20,828 bases of DNA from CAYVAP01 sp964521065 (GTDB taxonomy: Bacteria > Bacteroidota > Bacteroidia > J057). The stretch is from contig CAZFPQ010000121.1 in NCBI GenBank assembly GCA_964521065.1, positions 1 through 20,828 on the forward strand, in the 5' to 3' direction. The notes under the pieces were generated by a model. That model did no database searches. It saw only the letters and a list, made by a program, of their open reading frames with translations, and was not told where the DNA came from. A program made the position numbers and the translations under genes. Every line of letters begins with the position of its first letter. Positions within the stretch are counted from its first letter, which is position 1. Shown here piece after piece: positions 8,073-16,900 of this stretch.

Positions 8073-8987
8073 TTACCCGACTGGACCTTCTTCCTGCTCC
8101 ATCTGTAGATTATGTACCAGTACTCGTTCCTCAATACTTCGCGCGGTAGGGGTATTGGCTATGCCTCCTAGAGCAGTCTCTTTATAACGAGTTTCCATAG
8201 ACGCCCCCACTTCTCCCATGGCATCTACGACTTCGTCCACTGGGATTACGGCAGAATCTCCCGCTAGGGCCATCTGTGCAGAAGCAAAGGCAATTACCGC
8301 AGCTGAACCATTCCGCTTCACACAGGGGATCTCCACCAAGCCTGCTACTGGGTCACAAATCAGGCCCAACATGTTCATCAGCGTAATGCCTACTGATTCA
8401 CAGATTTGCTCAAAACTTCCCCCAAGGGCATATACAATGGCGCCAGCCCCCATCGCAGCTGCAGTACCGGTCTCTGCCTGACAGCCCCCAACTGCCCCGG
8501 CAATGGAAGCTCGTTTTTCGATGATCAACGCAATCCCAGCCGACACGAGCATGGCCTCTAGCAGTGTCCGGCGACTGGGTTGATGTAGGCGTTCCAACGT
8601 AGTGAGTACTCCTGGCATGATGCCGGAGGCTCCGGCAGTAGGAGCAGCCACCACTCTGCCCATACACGAATTCACTTCCTTAGCAGCTAATGTAACGGCC
8701 AACAATTGCTGAAACTCTTTGCCTAATACCGAAATGCTGGCCTCGGCAACCTTCTTGGCCCCGTTTTGCACCATGCCACTGATGGATGTCATGTCCTCTG
8801 TTAATCCCGTATGAACGGCATCCTTCATTACCGCGTAGGCCGTCTCTAGCCTTTGCCAAATCATCTCTTCACTTTGGCCATGCTGCTGCTGTTCATAAGC
8901 CAACACCGGCTGCCAGATGGGAATAGGCATCCCTTCAAGAGAAAGGCCGGCTCGCCATTCTGAGAAACTATCAAATAATACCGACAT
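8073..8987 (-). CDS. sdaAA: Iron-sulfur L-serine dehydratase (L-serine ammonia-lyase), alpha subunit
   Basis: This enzyme converts L-serine to pyruvate and ammonia in the cytoplasm using an oxygen-sensitive [4Fe-4S] cluster. The 304-residue product matches the catalytic alpha chain of the two-subunit type. Conserved blocks are SSISGMVQNG-like TSISGMVQNG, NSCMGRVVAAPTAGASGIMPG, GAVGGCQAETGTAAAM, GLICDPVAGLVEIPCVKRN and GDSAVIPVDEVVDAM. Cys169, Cys211 and Cys222 have the 42 and 11 residue spacing expected of the cluster ligands. I start at the ATG at 8987 (MSVLFDSF); an eight-codon extension would need a TTG and lacks family similarity. The beta chain, normally encoded next to alpha, is not in this window. 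A short palindrome at 9010-9025 may control the gene. Confidence 0.93.
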   Translation of the reverse strand: MSVLFDSFSEWRAGLSLEGMPIPIWQPVLAYEQQQHGQSEEMIWQRLETAYAVMKDAVHTGLTEDMTSISGMVQNGAKKVAEASISVLGKEFQQLLAVTLAAKEVNSCMGRVVAAPTAGASGIMPGVLTTLERLHQPSRRTLLEAMLVSAGIALIIEKRASIAGAVGGCQAETGTAAAMGAGAIVYALGGSFEQICESVGITLMNMLGLICDPVAGLVEIPCVKRNGSAAVIAFASAQMALAGDSAVIPVDEVVDAMGEVGASMETRYKETALGGIANTPTARSIEERVLVHNLQMEQEEGPVG

Positions 8988-9009
8988 GAGAGTAATAGTT
9001 ATCCAAAAC

Positions 9010-9025
9010 AAACGACCGTTCGTTT
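9010..9025. promoter_or_regulatory. Palindromic operator-like site upstream of the serine dehydratase gene
   Basis: AAACGA (9010-9015) and TCGTTT (9020-9025) form a perfect six-base inverted repeat around CCGT, 23 bases before the sdaAA start. Sites of this look and size, with a central CGTTCG-like core, are bound by TetR-family repressors, but no such regulator is encoded here. The symmetry is seen; a regulatory role is inferred. Confidence 0.3.
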
Positions 9026-9284
9026 TTAATCACAATAAGCTATTCTCATTCGGAAAGAACAAATCTGGACTAGATATGCAGGATCCCAAGACTAGGACCT
9101 GAGCAAAGTCGAGATCTGTAGAGGGAATATGGGAGTAATTGATAAAGCAGGTGGACATAAGAAAAACGGAAATCGGGGTACGGTAGTAAAGGCTATGTGG
9201 TGGCAATTATTCATTCTCATGACCATAGCTACGTAGACCATACCCCAATTCCTCCTGCCCTAGTGCTTAAGTGGTGCAGGAGTC

Positions 9285-9304
9285 AAAAAGAAGCTATAGC
9301 TTCT
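9285..9304 (-). terminator. Rho-independent terminator of the second subtilase gene
   Basis: On the minus strand AGAAGC (9304-9299) pairs with GCTTCT (9294-9289) around a TATA loop and continues into a T run (complement of 9285-9289). It lies 20 bases after the subtilase stop. The stem is short (6 bp), but the position and U tract are right. Confidence 0.6.
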
Positions 9305-9324
9305 GACAAAAGCTATTTAGGATC

Positions 9325-10974
9325 TTATGGGTTGAGCACTCGGATTTTCTGTTGTTCTAATAGCTCTCCAGTACGAGAATTGATAACCTGAAGGAGGTAA
9401 ATACCAGAACCTCTGGGAACAGGGAGGTCGAGATAGGAAGCAATATCCACCGACTGGGGGCCACTAGAAACCCGTCCCATGGGATCAATCCATCTAAAAT
9501 CAAATGTAGCAGGGAGTCCCCCCAGTCTCACCTTGAGGTAGAGGTGATCTTGCACCGGATTAGGATAAAAGACGAATTGTTCTTGAGGAAAGGAAAGAGC
9601 AGAACGGTAATCACCACGCAGAGAAAAGTCCGCCTGTGGAATCAGGCTCTGCTGCATGTTTTCGATGGCGCTGAGGCCATTGGGTATCCCGTAACCCATG
9701 AATCCATCTGGGTTAACAGCTTGGGAGGCACTGTTCCTCATGAAGTTGTAGATTTCCCAAGCACTGAGTTGGGGATAAGCTTGCCACAGACAAGCTGCTA
9801 GCCCTGATACCATAGGACAAGAAAACGAGGTTCCACTACCTTGCCGAATTTCGCCATTGGGATGCAAGAAGAAATTATCTCTCCCCATTGCCGCCAAGTT
9901 TGGCTTCACCTCCCCATCTACTCGAGGTCCACGAGAGGAGAAGCTTGCATATTGAGATTGAAAATCTACTGCCCCTACCGCGATTACCGAATCTCCGTCA
10001 GCGGGGGCCACTAAGCCCCTGCTCCCTGAGTTGCCTGCGCTATTTACCACCAAAATCCCTCTTGATGCCGCCATGTCCCCTGCACGAGTGATAAGGGCGG
10101 TATTTCCATCCAGGTCACTGGGGCCATAGTCGTCCACAGTCCCATCAAAATTGTAATAGCCTAAAGAGGTAGTAAAAATTTGAGCGCCCAAACTATCGGC
10201 AAATTCTGCCGCAGCTAGCCAGTTGTCCTCTTCCTGTCGAGTCTCAGAGGCATCGTTTTCAGTTCTGAGCAAAATGAATTCTGCCCCTGGAGCTGATCCA
10301 ATCAACTCACCGGGCATAACAGCTGCTAAAATCGAGAAGACATAAGTTCCGTGTCGACAATGATCACAAGGATGAAAGACATCATCATCCCCATCCACTA
10401 GGTCCCGTGTCGCAATGATGCGGTCTTCAGTAAATAAATGTTTGAATCCCGGTAATTCATCCACCTGATCAAACCCATTATCAAAAACGGCGACCCTGAT
10501 TCCTTTGCCGGTCAGGCCACTATAATGCAGCTGATCCAAGCCAATCATTTCTAGTTGCCGCAAATGGGTAAACTCCTCATCTTGTAGCAGAGAAATTTGA
10601 GTCTCCTCCTCAGCAATTTGTCCTTGGAAACCTAGTACTGGCTGAATCCGGTCAACATAAGGCAAGGAGGCTACTAGATCGCGTTGGTTTTCATCCAAAT
10701 AGGCAGATACTCCATTGAACCAACGCGTCCTTCTCATTGGCTCAACCCCTAAGTCCCTAAGCCCCTTAACGTATTCATTGGAAACGGGTAAATCATGCTG
10801 ATCAAGGGCGATGCTTTGAGCGGCTCGGTTGTCTAAAGCGGTCTGAGATAGATATTGCCATGGCAATAGGGCAACATTCTCACCTTTATCAGTAAATAAT
10901 ACCCAATATTTTTCTTGAGCAATCAGTTCACACCCTATAGAGAGGAACATCAGCAGGATCATCAACTTTTTCAT
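9325..10974 (-). CDS. Secreted S8 (subtilisin-like) serine peptidase with T9SS type A sorting domain
   Basis: The 549-residue product starts at the ATG at 10974, which opens a signal peptide (MKKLMILLMFLSIGCELIAQ); an extension of 16 codons would need a TTG. Residues about 22-135 resemble an I9-type propeptide (KYWVLFTDKG ... GVSAYLDENQRDLVASLPYV). The S8 domain follows with catalytic Asp165 (AVFDNGFDQ), His208 (HCRHGTYVFS), the oxyanion Asn in NSAGNSGSRG and Ser383 (GTSFSCPMVSG). The Asp motif is D-N-G, as in a Bacteroidota branch of S8 proteins, where most subtilases have D-T/S-G. The C-terminal ~85 residues form a sorting domain starting at Tyr470 (FVFYPNPVQDH) and ending QQKIRVLNP. It is expected to be exported through T9SS to the surface or medium. 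There are no accessory repeats, unlike the larger protease at 1626-5930. It has its own terminator. Confidence 0.92.
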   Translation of the reverse strand: MKKLMILLMFLSIGCELIAQEKYWVLFTDKGENVALLPWQYLSQTALDNRAAQSIALDQHDLPVSNEYVKGLRDLGVEPMRRTRWFNGVSAYLDENQRDLVASLPYVDRIQPVLGFQGQIAEEETQISLLQDEEFTHLRQLEMIGLDQLHYSGLTGKGIRVAVFDNGFDQVDELPGFKHLFTEDRIIATRDLVDGDDDVFHPCDHCRHGTYVFSILAAVMPGELIGSAPGAEFILLRTENDASETRQEEDNWLAAAEFADSLGAQIFTTSLGYYNFDGTVDDYGPSDLDGNTALITRAGDMAASRGILVVNSAGNSGSRGLVAPADGDSVIAVGAVDFQSQYASFSSRGPRVDGEVKPNLAAMGRDNFFLHPNGEIRQGSGTSFSCPMVSGLAACLWQAYPQLSAWEIYNFMRNSASQAVNPDGFMGYGIPNGLSAIENMQQSLIPQADFSLRGDYRSALSFPQEQFVFYPNPVQDHLYLKVRLGGLPATFDFRWIDPMGRVSSGPQSVDIASYLDLPVPRGSGIYLLQVINSRTGELLEQQKIRVLNP

Positions 10975-11256
10975 ACCACAAACTACTAAGCAGAACACAT
11001 AGTGTTTAGCTAATTTCGACAATTCAGCTACACCAGACTGCTATTTAGCGGACTTGTGGGGAAAGAGATGGATTTTTACCCTTTTTTCCGCTGATGCTTC
11101 GCCCAAGAGATAAGCTCTTCCCTAGCCAATAGACCAAAAGCAAACCCTGCATTAGAGAAAGGGAATATGCGCTATGGAGGCCAGAGGTATTGGTGATATC
11201 TAAATAATACACACACCCTGCTCTACGGTCCCCCCCTACTCTACCTGCATACTCAT

Positions 11257-12009
11257 CTACAAGTCTCCCAACATCTGCATCACTTGACTTCGTTTCCTGC
11301 TTGATACGGGAACCTCGGTTCCATCCTTCATCACCAAATACCCTCCATCTCCCTTCACGAACTCTTTTATAAATTCAGCATTGACCAAATGAGATTGATG
11401 AACACGTATAAATCCCTGTCCACCAAGTAGTTGATCATACTCTTTTAAGGTTTTAGTGACCAAGAGTTGTCGTTTATCCTGCAAATGAAAAATGGTATAA
11501 TTGGCACTAGACTCACAGCGAATGATTTCGGCTACCGCTACCACGTGGATTTTTTCCATGGTATGAAGTGCCAACTTCGCATGTCTCCTCTCCTGAACAT
11601 TGTCTAGCAAGGTATCGAGTTGCTCTTGTGAAGTTACCGACATAGAAGCAGCTCGAGCCACAGCCTGCTGTAACTGATCTGGGTCTACTGGCTTAAGCAG
11701 ATAGTCTACCGCGGCAAAACGGAAGGCCTTGATCGCAAACCCGTCGTGGGCCGTGGTAAAGACCACCCTCAAAGGAGTCTCAGCCATGATTTCCAATAAG
11801 TCGAAGCCTGTCCCATCTTGCATCTGAATATCCAGAAACAGCAGATCTGGGCGATGCTGACGCAGGATCTTTGCCCCACTGACAACCCCTTCTGCCTCAG
11901 CCAGAATCTTTACCTGAGGGCAGTAGTCTTTTAAATCCTGGCGTAGCGCCTTCCTAGCTCCCGCCAAATCGTCAATAATTACTGCAGTGATAGATTCTGC
12001 CATGTTCAT
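11257..12009 (-). CDS. LytTR-type response regulator
   Basis: A two-component transcription regulator of the LytR/AlgR class, 250 residues. The receiver domain (about 6-122) has the acidic pair Asp13-Asp14, phospho-acceptor Asp60 (LLFLDIQMQDG), switch Thr86 (VVFTTAHD) and Lys106 (YLLKPVD). The C-terminal LytTR DNA-binding domain (about 145-248) shows IIRCESSANYTIFHLQ and FIRVHQSHLVN. The ATG at 12009 directly follows the stop codon of the enoyl-CoA hydratase gene with no base between; a second ATG two codons on is equally possible. The two genes must be co-transcribed and probably translationally coupled. In this phylum such regulators usually sit beside a LytS/YehU-type histidine kinase, but none is present in the window, so the partner is unknown. 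Confidence 0.93.
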   Translation of the reverse strand: MNMAESITAVIIDDLAGARKALRQDLKDYCPQVKILAEAEGVVSGAKILRQHRPDLLFLDIQMQDGTGFDLLEIMAETPLRVVFTTAHDGFAIKAFRFAAVDYLLKPVDPDQLQQAVARAASMSVTSQEQLDTLLDNVQERRHAKLALHTMEKIHVVAVAEIIRCESSANYTIFHLQDKRQLLVTKTLKEYDQLLGGQGFIRVHQSHLVNAEFIKEFVKGDGGYLVMKDGTEVPVSSRKRSQVMQMLGDL

Positions 12010-12801
12010 CTATTCCCCCTTGAAATTTGGCTTTCTTTTTTCTAAAAATGCGGCAATTCCTTCTTTGCCGTCCTCTGAAGTTATGGCCTCTGCAAAGTTT
12101 TCCACCTCAGCATCATAACCATTTTTGTTGCCATATCCGTTTCGGGTATTGTAGCCAGTGTTGATTGCATTTAAGGTTAGGCGAATAGCTAGTGGAGATT
12201 GCTGATAGGCTTTGTTCAAGATCTCCAAAGCCTTCTCTTCCAACTCCCCGCGAGTAGTGCAGTAATTGACCAATCCAAGCCTAAAGGCCTCCTCTGCAGT
12301 GATGGTACTTCCCGTGATCAACAGCTCTGTCGCTTTCCCTTTCCCGATCAGTTGAGCCAATCGCTGGGTGCCTCCATATCCTGCCAAAATCCCTAGTTTC
12401 ACTTCAGGCTGGCCGAACATAGCATTTTCAGAAGCAATTCTCATGTGGCAGGCCATGGCAAGCTCGCATCCACCTCCTAAGGCAAAGCCATTGACCGCAG
12501 CAATAATGGGTTTGGGGCAGTTCTCGATTGAGAAAAATACTTTTTGACCAAATCGACTCATTTTGCTTGCCTCTTCCTGGCTTATGCCTTGCATTTCTGA
12601 AATATCAGCTCCTGCGGCAAATGCCTTATCCCCGGCCCCTGTAATCACCACCCCTTTGATGGAGGGATCATCTTTTACTTGATCGACCACTTCCTTTAGC
12701 TCTACCATCAACTCATGCCGCAAGGCATTAAGCACTTTGGGGCGATTGAGGCGGATAATGAGGGTTGAGCCTTTTTTCTCGGTTAGTAGGTTATTATACA
12801 T
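12010..12801 (-). CDS. Enoyl-CoA hydratase / crotonase family protein
   Basis: A 263-residue cytoplasmic protein of the crotonase superfamily, most like enoyl-CoA hydratases that add water to trans-2-enoyl-CoA in fatty acid beta-oxidation (3-hydroxybutyryl-CoA or 3-hydroxyacyl-CoA formation). The oxyanion-hole segments FAAGADISEM (60-70) and NGFALGGGCELAMAC (104-118) are present. Both acid-base glutamates are present too: Glu113 and Glu133 (FGQPEVKLGI), with the usual spacing of 20, which supports true hydratase activity. Two oddities: LGILAGYGG has Ala where Pro is usual, and NTRNGYGNKNGYD near 218-230 looks like a short insertion by duplication of an NGY unit. It is the first gene of a two-gene operon with the LytTR regulator, and is preceded by a strong hairpin. 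Confidence 0.92.
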   Translation of the reverse strand: MYNNLLTEKKGSTLIIRLNRPKVLNALRHELMVELKEVVDQVKDDPSIKGVVITGAGDKAFAAGADISEMQGISQEEASKMSRFGQKVFFSIENCPKPIIAAVNGFALGGGCELAMACHMRIASENAMFGQPEVKLGILAGYGGTQRLAQLIGKGKATELLITGSTITAEEAFRLGLVNYCTTRGELEEKALEILNKAYQQSPLAIRLTLNAINTGYNTRNGYGNKNGYDAEVENFAEAITSEDGKEGIAAFLEKRKPNFKGE

Positions 12802-12818
12802 CGAATTGGATATCAGAA

Positions 12819-12866
12819 ATAGTTGGGCGGAATGATGACTTAAAGGTCACAATTCCGCCCAACTAT
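12819..12866 (-). terminator. Long perfect inverted repeat between the coiled-coil protein gene and the enoyl-CoA hydratase gene
   Basis: A 15-bp perfect stem pairs 12819-12833 with 12852-12866 (core AGTTGGGCGGAAT). It is extended, after a 2x2 internal loop, by a five-pair inner stem (12836-12840 with 12845-12849) around a TAAA loop. It is the strongest hairpin in the window. On the minus strand it is followed by TTCTG, only a weak U tract. It lies 26 bases after the stop of the upstream gene and 18 bases before the hydratase start, so it can be a terminator of the former, a leader structure of the latter, or both. Confidence 0.6.
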
Positions 12867-12891
12867 CCCAATTAATTCTAGACTTGGTAGC

Positions 12892-13800
12892 CTATTCTTT
12901 TCCTTTGTTTTCTAAATTAAATTCATCTCCTCCATCTAAATCATCCACCATCCCAGGATAGAATTCAGATTGCATCAGACTTTCAATTTCCTCCATGGTC
13001 TGCTGCGTTTGCTCCGTTTCAAAAAGCAGGTTGTCAATCATGATGTCTTCACGCTCGGTATTTTGTAAAGTCATGGGCTGATCTTTGATGTACTCCACCA
13101 TTTCTTCAATGGTCTGAAGTTGCTCTTCAATCACCTCACGATTTTCGCGCACTTTATAATAGTTCTCCATACGCATCTCCAGGAGGCGGAGGCGCTTTTC
13201 TTTGATTTTGCGCAAACGACTGCTTGCGTTCTTTAGTTCCTGGTTCAGCTTATCCACCTCATGAACAGTCCGTTGAATTACCGTCTCATTGGTAAGCTCA
13301 GGGAACTTATCACGGTAGTATAGCAGGCGAGCGTAAGACAGCTCAATGGCATTCATTTTATTGATAAAACTATTGACCAAGGATGGAACCGTGGTGTTTA
13401 GTTTCTTAAAGCTCTCTCGTACTTCTTTGATGCGCTTTCTCAGGCGGTCAAATCGCTGTTGGGATTCGAGCGTTAGCTCATTGTAATAGTCTACTAGCGT
13501 TTTAGTTTTCTGGAAGGCATCAATGTCTTTTTGGTATTTAGCATTAATGGCACGAATAAAGCGTGGATGTTGACTAATGGAACTGAGGGTAAACAGTTCT
13601 AAACCGCCCGCCATCAAAATAATGGAGAGTTGAGCAATAGGTGCCATACCGGGATTCAACAACTCGGGGGCCACCAACACCCCCAAAGTAGCCAAGCCTG
13701 TAATCACTGCCATCAGCGTAAGATGGACAGGCCAAAAGAATGCTTCTTTGGTGTAATTGATGAATTTCTGTATTCTGGACTTTGATTTTTTCTTTGCCAA
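12892..13800 (-). CDS. Membrane-anchored coiled-coil protein of unknown function
   Basis: A 302-residue protein. A very basic start (MAKKKSKSRIQKF) is followed by two probable membrane helices, about 25-44 and 54-73, which would place both ends in the cytoplasm by the positive-inside rule. The rest is a long charged helical region, about 80-285, with heptad-like patterns (FDRLRKRIKEVRESFKKLN; LNQELKNASSRLRKIKEKRL; REVIEEQLQTIEEMVEYI), and then an acidic tail. I do not recognise a named family; the layout suggests a structural or scaffold protein of the inner membrane. It lies 110 bases downstream of ccmF, on the same strand, and could share its transcript. Confidence 0.78.
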   Translation of the reverse strand: MAKKKSKSRIQKFINYTKEAFFWPVHLTLMAVITGLATLGVLVAPELLNPGMAPIAQLSIILMAGGLELFTLSSISQHPRFIRAINAKYQKDIDAFQKTKTLVDYYNELTLESQQRFDRLRKRIKEVRESFKKLNTTVPSLVNSFINKMNAIELSYARLLYYRDKFPELTNETVIQRTVHEVDKLNQELKNASSRLRKIKEKRLRLLEMRMENYYKVRENREVIEEQLQTIEEMVEYIKDQPMTLQNTEREDIMIDNLLFETEQTQQTMEEIESLMQSEFYPGMVDDLDGGDEFNLENKGKE

Positions 13801-13910
13801 TGTAAGGGTACTTATAGTCTGAATGACGAATGGGTAAGACCTTTAGTCTAATTACCTCACCTTTTAGCTACAGGATTATTTTGCCTCAAGTTACAAATTT
13901 CGTGGTATAA

Positions 13911-16900
13911 TTAGACTTTCTTGCGCTGCTTTAGATTTTCCTGAACTCTGCGATAAATCGAGATAAGGAATCCAGCGGTAAGAATGAAGGTCCCTAGCCA
14001 CAGCAGGTTAATAAATGGCTTAGCTATCGCCTTGATGATTACATAATCCGCTCTTGGGTTTACCTGTCGAATCTGAAGATTCATCAAGTTGGTTTCAGGA
14101 TTGATTCCCACCAAAGCCATCTCAAGTCCCAACTCCTCTATCTCATCACTGAGCATGCCAGGGCGGTTCCCCTCAATGGTGAATACGGGGCGAGCCAAAA
14201 AGGTGTCTCGTTGAACAATGGCCAATACAAAAGCCGCTGCTGCTACATCATATTGCTCCATTCCTTCCGCTCCCGTAAAGTTCCCCATGCTCGCCAAAAC
14301 CAGTTTGATGTCCCCTAGCCTCGCGGTATCACCGATCCTCATGCTATAGGAGTGGAAAGTGGGTTCCAAGTTAGACGGATCAGGAAGGCTGGAGGTGAAC
14401 ACATAAATGTCCTGGTTCCAATATATTTTTCGACTAGGATGAGCCAAGATCGTCTCCATCTCCTCATTGATTTCGGCTTCTGGCCACAACATAAATCTAT
14501 GGGCAGAATCGCGTAGACCTTGAAACTGTAGGCCATACTGGGTACGGTTATTAATCAGCTCCGCACCAAAGGATGCCAAGTCTTCATTCATTTTTTGCTC
14601 AAGCAAGCTTAAGTCTAACTCCCCTTCAGGCTCGGGAAGTCCGTCTTCCCGATTGCTGGTACTATGGGCTGTGGAAGAAGTTTCGAGGCTCCCGGGTTTA
14701 ATAAATGGACCCCGAGGTAAGGTTACCGCAAAGCGCTCTCCTGTGGCATCTGAAAAGGCCGCTTTGAAGCGAAAAGGGCTTTCTTCCAGAACCTGTAAAT
14801 CTGAAACTGGAGGTTGAGCCTTTCTTGTACCTACGTAGGTAACCTGATAACCTTGTATGGCCGAAGGAAAGCCTTTGGGCAAGGCCACGTTGTCAATCTT
14901 TTCCTTTTCTGGGAAAGCAGCTAAATCCTCAGGACGGAGGTTTTTTGATATGACTCGGTCATAACCAGAGGAAAAGAGGATACCCAAAAGCATCAGGGCG
15001 AATCCCAGGTGTACAACGGTGCCCCCCATGACCTTGAGGCCTTTGCGATTTTTTCGAAGTAAGGCGATGAGCACATCTAGGTTGGCAAAAAACCCAAATA
15101 GTGAACTGAACAGCATGAGCTCATCGGCGATGGTCATGATGCCAAATCGCACATAGGCCAGGCCCTTTACAATTGGGTTGCTTCCAACCTTACTGGGATC
15201 AATGTATTCTGCGAATTTTTCATCATAGGCAAACTCCCAGCCAACGTACCAGATACCAGCCAAAACCGCTACCCCAGACATGATAGCCAATAAAAAAGGT
15301 CTAAACAGGGCGTCGCCCGTGCCCTTTTTGGTCTTGATTTTCCACCAAAGGAATTGGCCCATGCCAGAAACCACCCCAAAGCCTATAGCAAACCAAACAT
15401 TCCACTGATAATAGAACAACTGAACATTGGGAGGGAGGGCAGCATTGGTTCCTAGAATGGCATTGAAGACGGGCAAAGAGGTAGCTAACAATATCAATAG
15501 CCCACAGAAGGAGAAGATCATAATTCCCATGAACAGCATAAACTCAGGAGTCCAAACTGCACTTTCATCAGGTCGTTCGGGAATTTGTCGCCATCTAGTC
15601 CACATAGCCAACATGACAAACCCAGAGTAGATACCCAATAGGACTAACAACTGGCCAGAAAGTCCCAAATCTGTAAAGGTATGGACCGAGGTCTCACCCA
15701 AGATTCCCGAGCGCGTCAAAAAGGTGGAATAAAGGACCAACAAGAAGGTCCCAATGATGAGCAACATGGTCAACTTCAAGTAGCCTTTGGTCTTGCGGTA
15801 GATCAACATCGCGTGTAGCGATGCCACCCCACAGAGCCACGGCACTAGAGATCCATTTTCAACCGGATCCCAATTCCAATAGCCACCAAAATTGAGGGTC
15901 TCATAAGCCCAGTAGCCCCCCATGATGATGCCTACTCCGAGGATCATTACAGAAAAGGAAACCCAAGGCAGAGCTGGCTTGATCCATCCGTCAAAATCCC
16001 GCTTGATGAGTCCTGCCATCACATAAGCAAAAGGGATCAGGGTAGCAGCGAAGCCTAAAAACAGCGTAGGAGGGTGAATGACCATCCAATAGTTCTGAAG
16101 CAATGGGTTCAACCCACTGCCATTGGAAGGGACATAGTCAGGATACTGCTGATAAATATCATTATCAGGGAATACAGACTTTAGTTCAATAAAAGGAGTA
16201 GATCCCAACTTCCATACCTCAGGATAAAAACCTGTACTCAGCAGAAAGATTACAGCTAAGCTTAACCCTGCGACAATTTCCCAGGTGCTGAATTGCTTGG
16301 TGCGGGCTTGTCGATCGACATAAATCAAAAAGAAGAACAAAAAGCCAAGAGCCAATATGGAGTATAGCCAAAAGGTAATCGCTTCTATGCCCAAAGCTTT
16401 TGGATACCAATGAAACCCAAAGCCCATTTGGCCGCGCAGCAGGGCTAAGGTAAATACCAAAGAAATGATGCAACCAGCCAGCTGGAAATTGCCCCCAAAG
16501 GGCAATTGGCCTCGCTTAGTAAAATATTGGTAGGCAAAATAAATACCGGGAAAAAGGGCCAAAATTAAGTAAATCCCGATGACCCAAGAGTTTCCTACGT
16601 ATACCCCTAAAAGCATGGAAGTCAAAATCAGCTCAACAGAGGAGATGATGCCCATGACTAGGTTGCGCCAAGGGCTGGCGCGAAATACGATCAGCAAAGC
16701 CAACAAGCTATGCCATACTGCCCATAGCAGAAAGCTACCTTCTTGTCCTTCCCAGAAACAGGAAATCATGTAATAAACTGGGAGCTCATTGCTGGAATGA
16801 GACCATACATAGTGATACTGGTACTGATGGGTATAAATCAGGGCGAAGAGGGTTGCGACTACCCCGATGATGCTTCCGACGTGAAGCAAAAATCCGGTCT

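Larger units (their letters stand above)
8988..9324. other. Intergenic region between the serine dehydratase and the second subtilase
   Basis: This 337-base stretch has no convincing gene; the only open frame of note (9197-9391 on the plus strand) overlaps the subtilase and shows no protein-like pattern. It holds the palindrome at 9010-9025 and the terminator at 9285-9304. I found no clear Bacteroidota-type promoter for the dehydratase. Confidence 0.6.

Noticed and set aside
9197..9391. Small plus-strand gene between serine dehydratase and the second subtilase
   Set aside because: It overlaps the C-terminus of the subtilase and its terminator, and looks random in composition.
11229..11236. 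Run of seven C as a possible phase-variable tract
   Set aside because: It lies outside any coding region and not in a recognisable promoter spacer, so there is no evidence for a switch.
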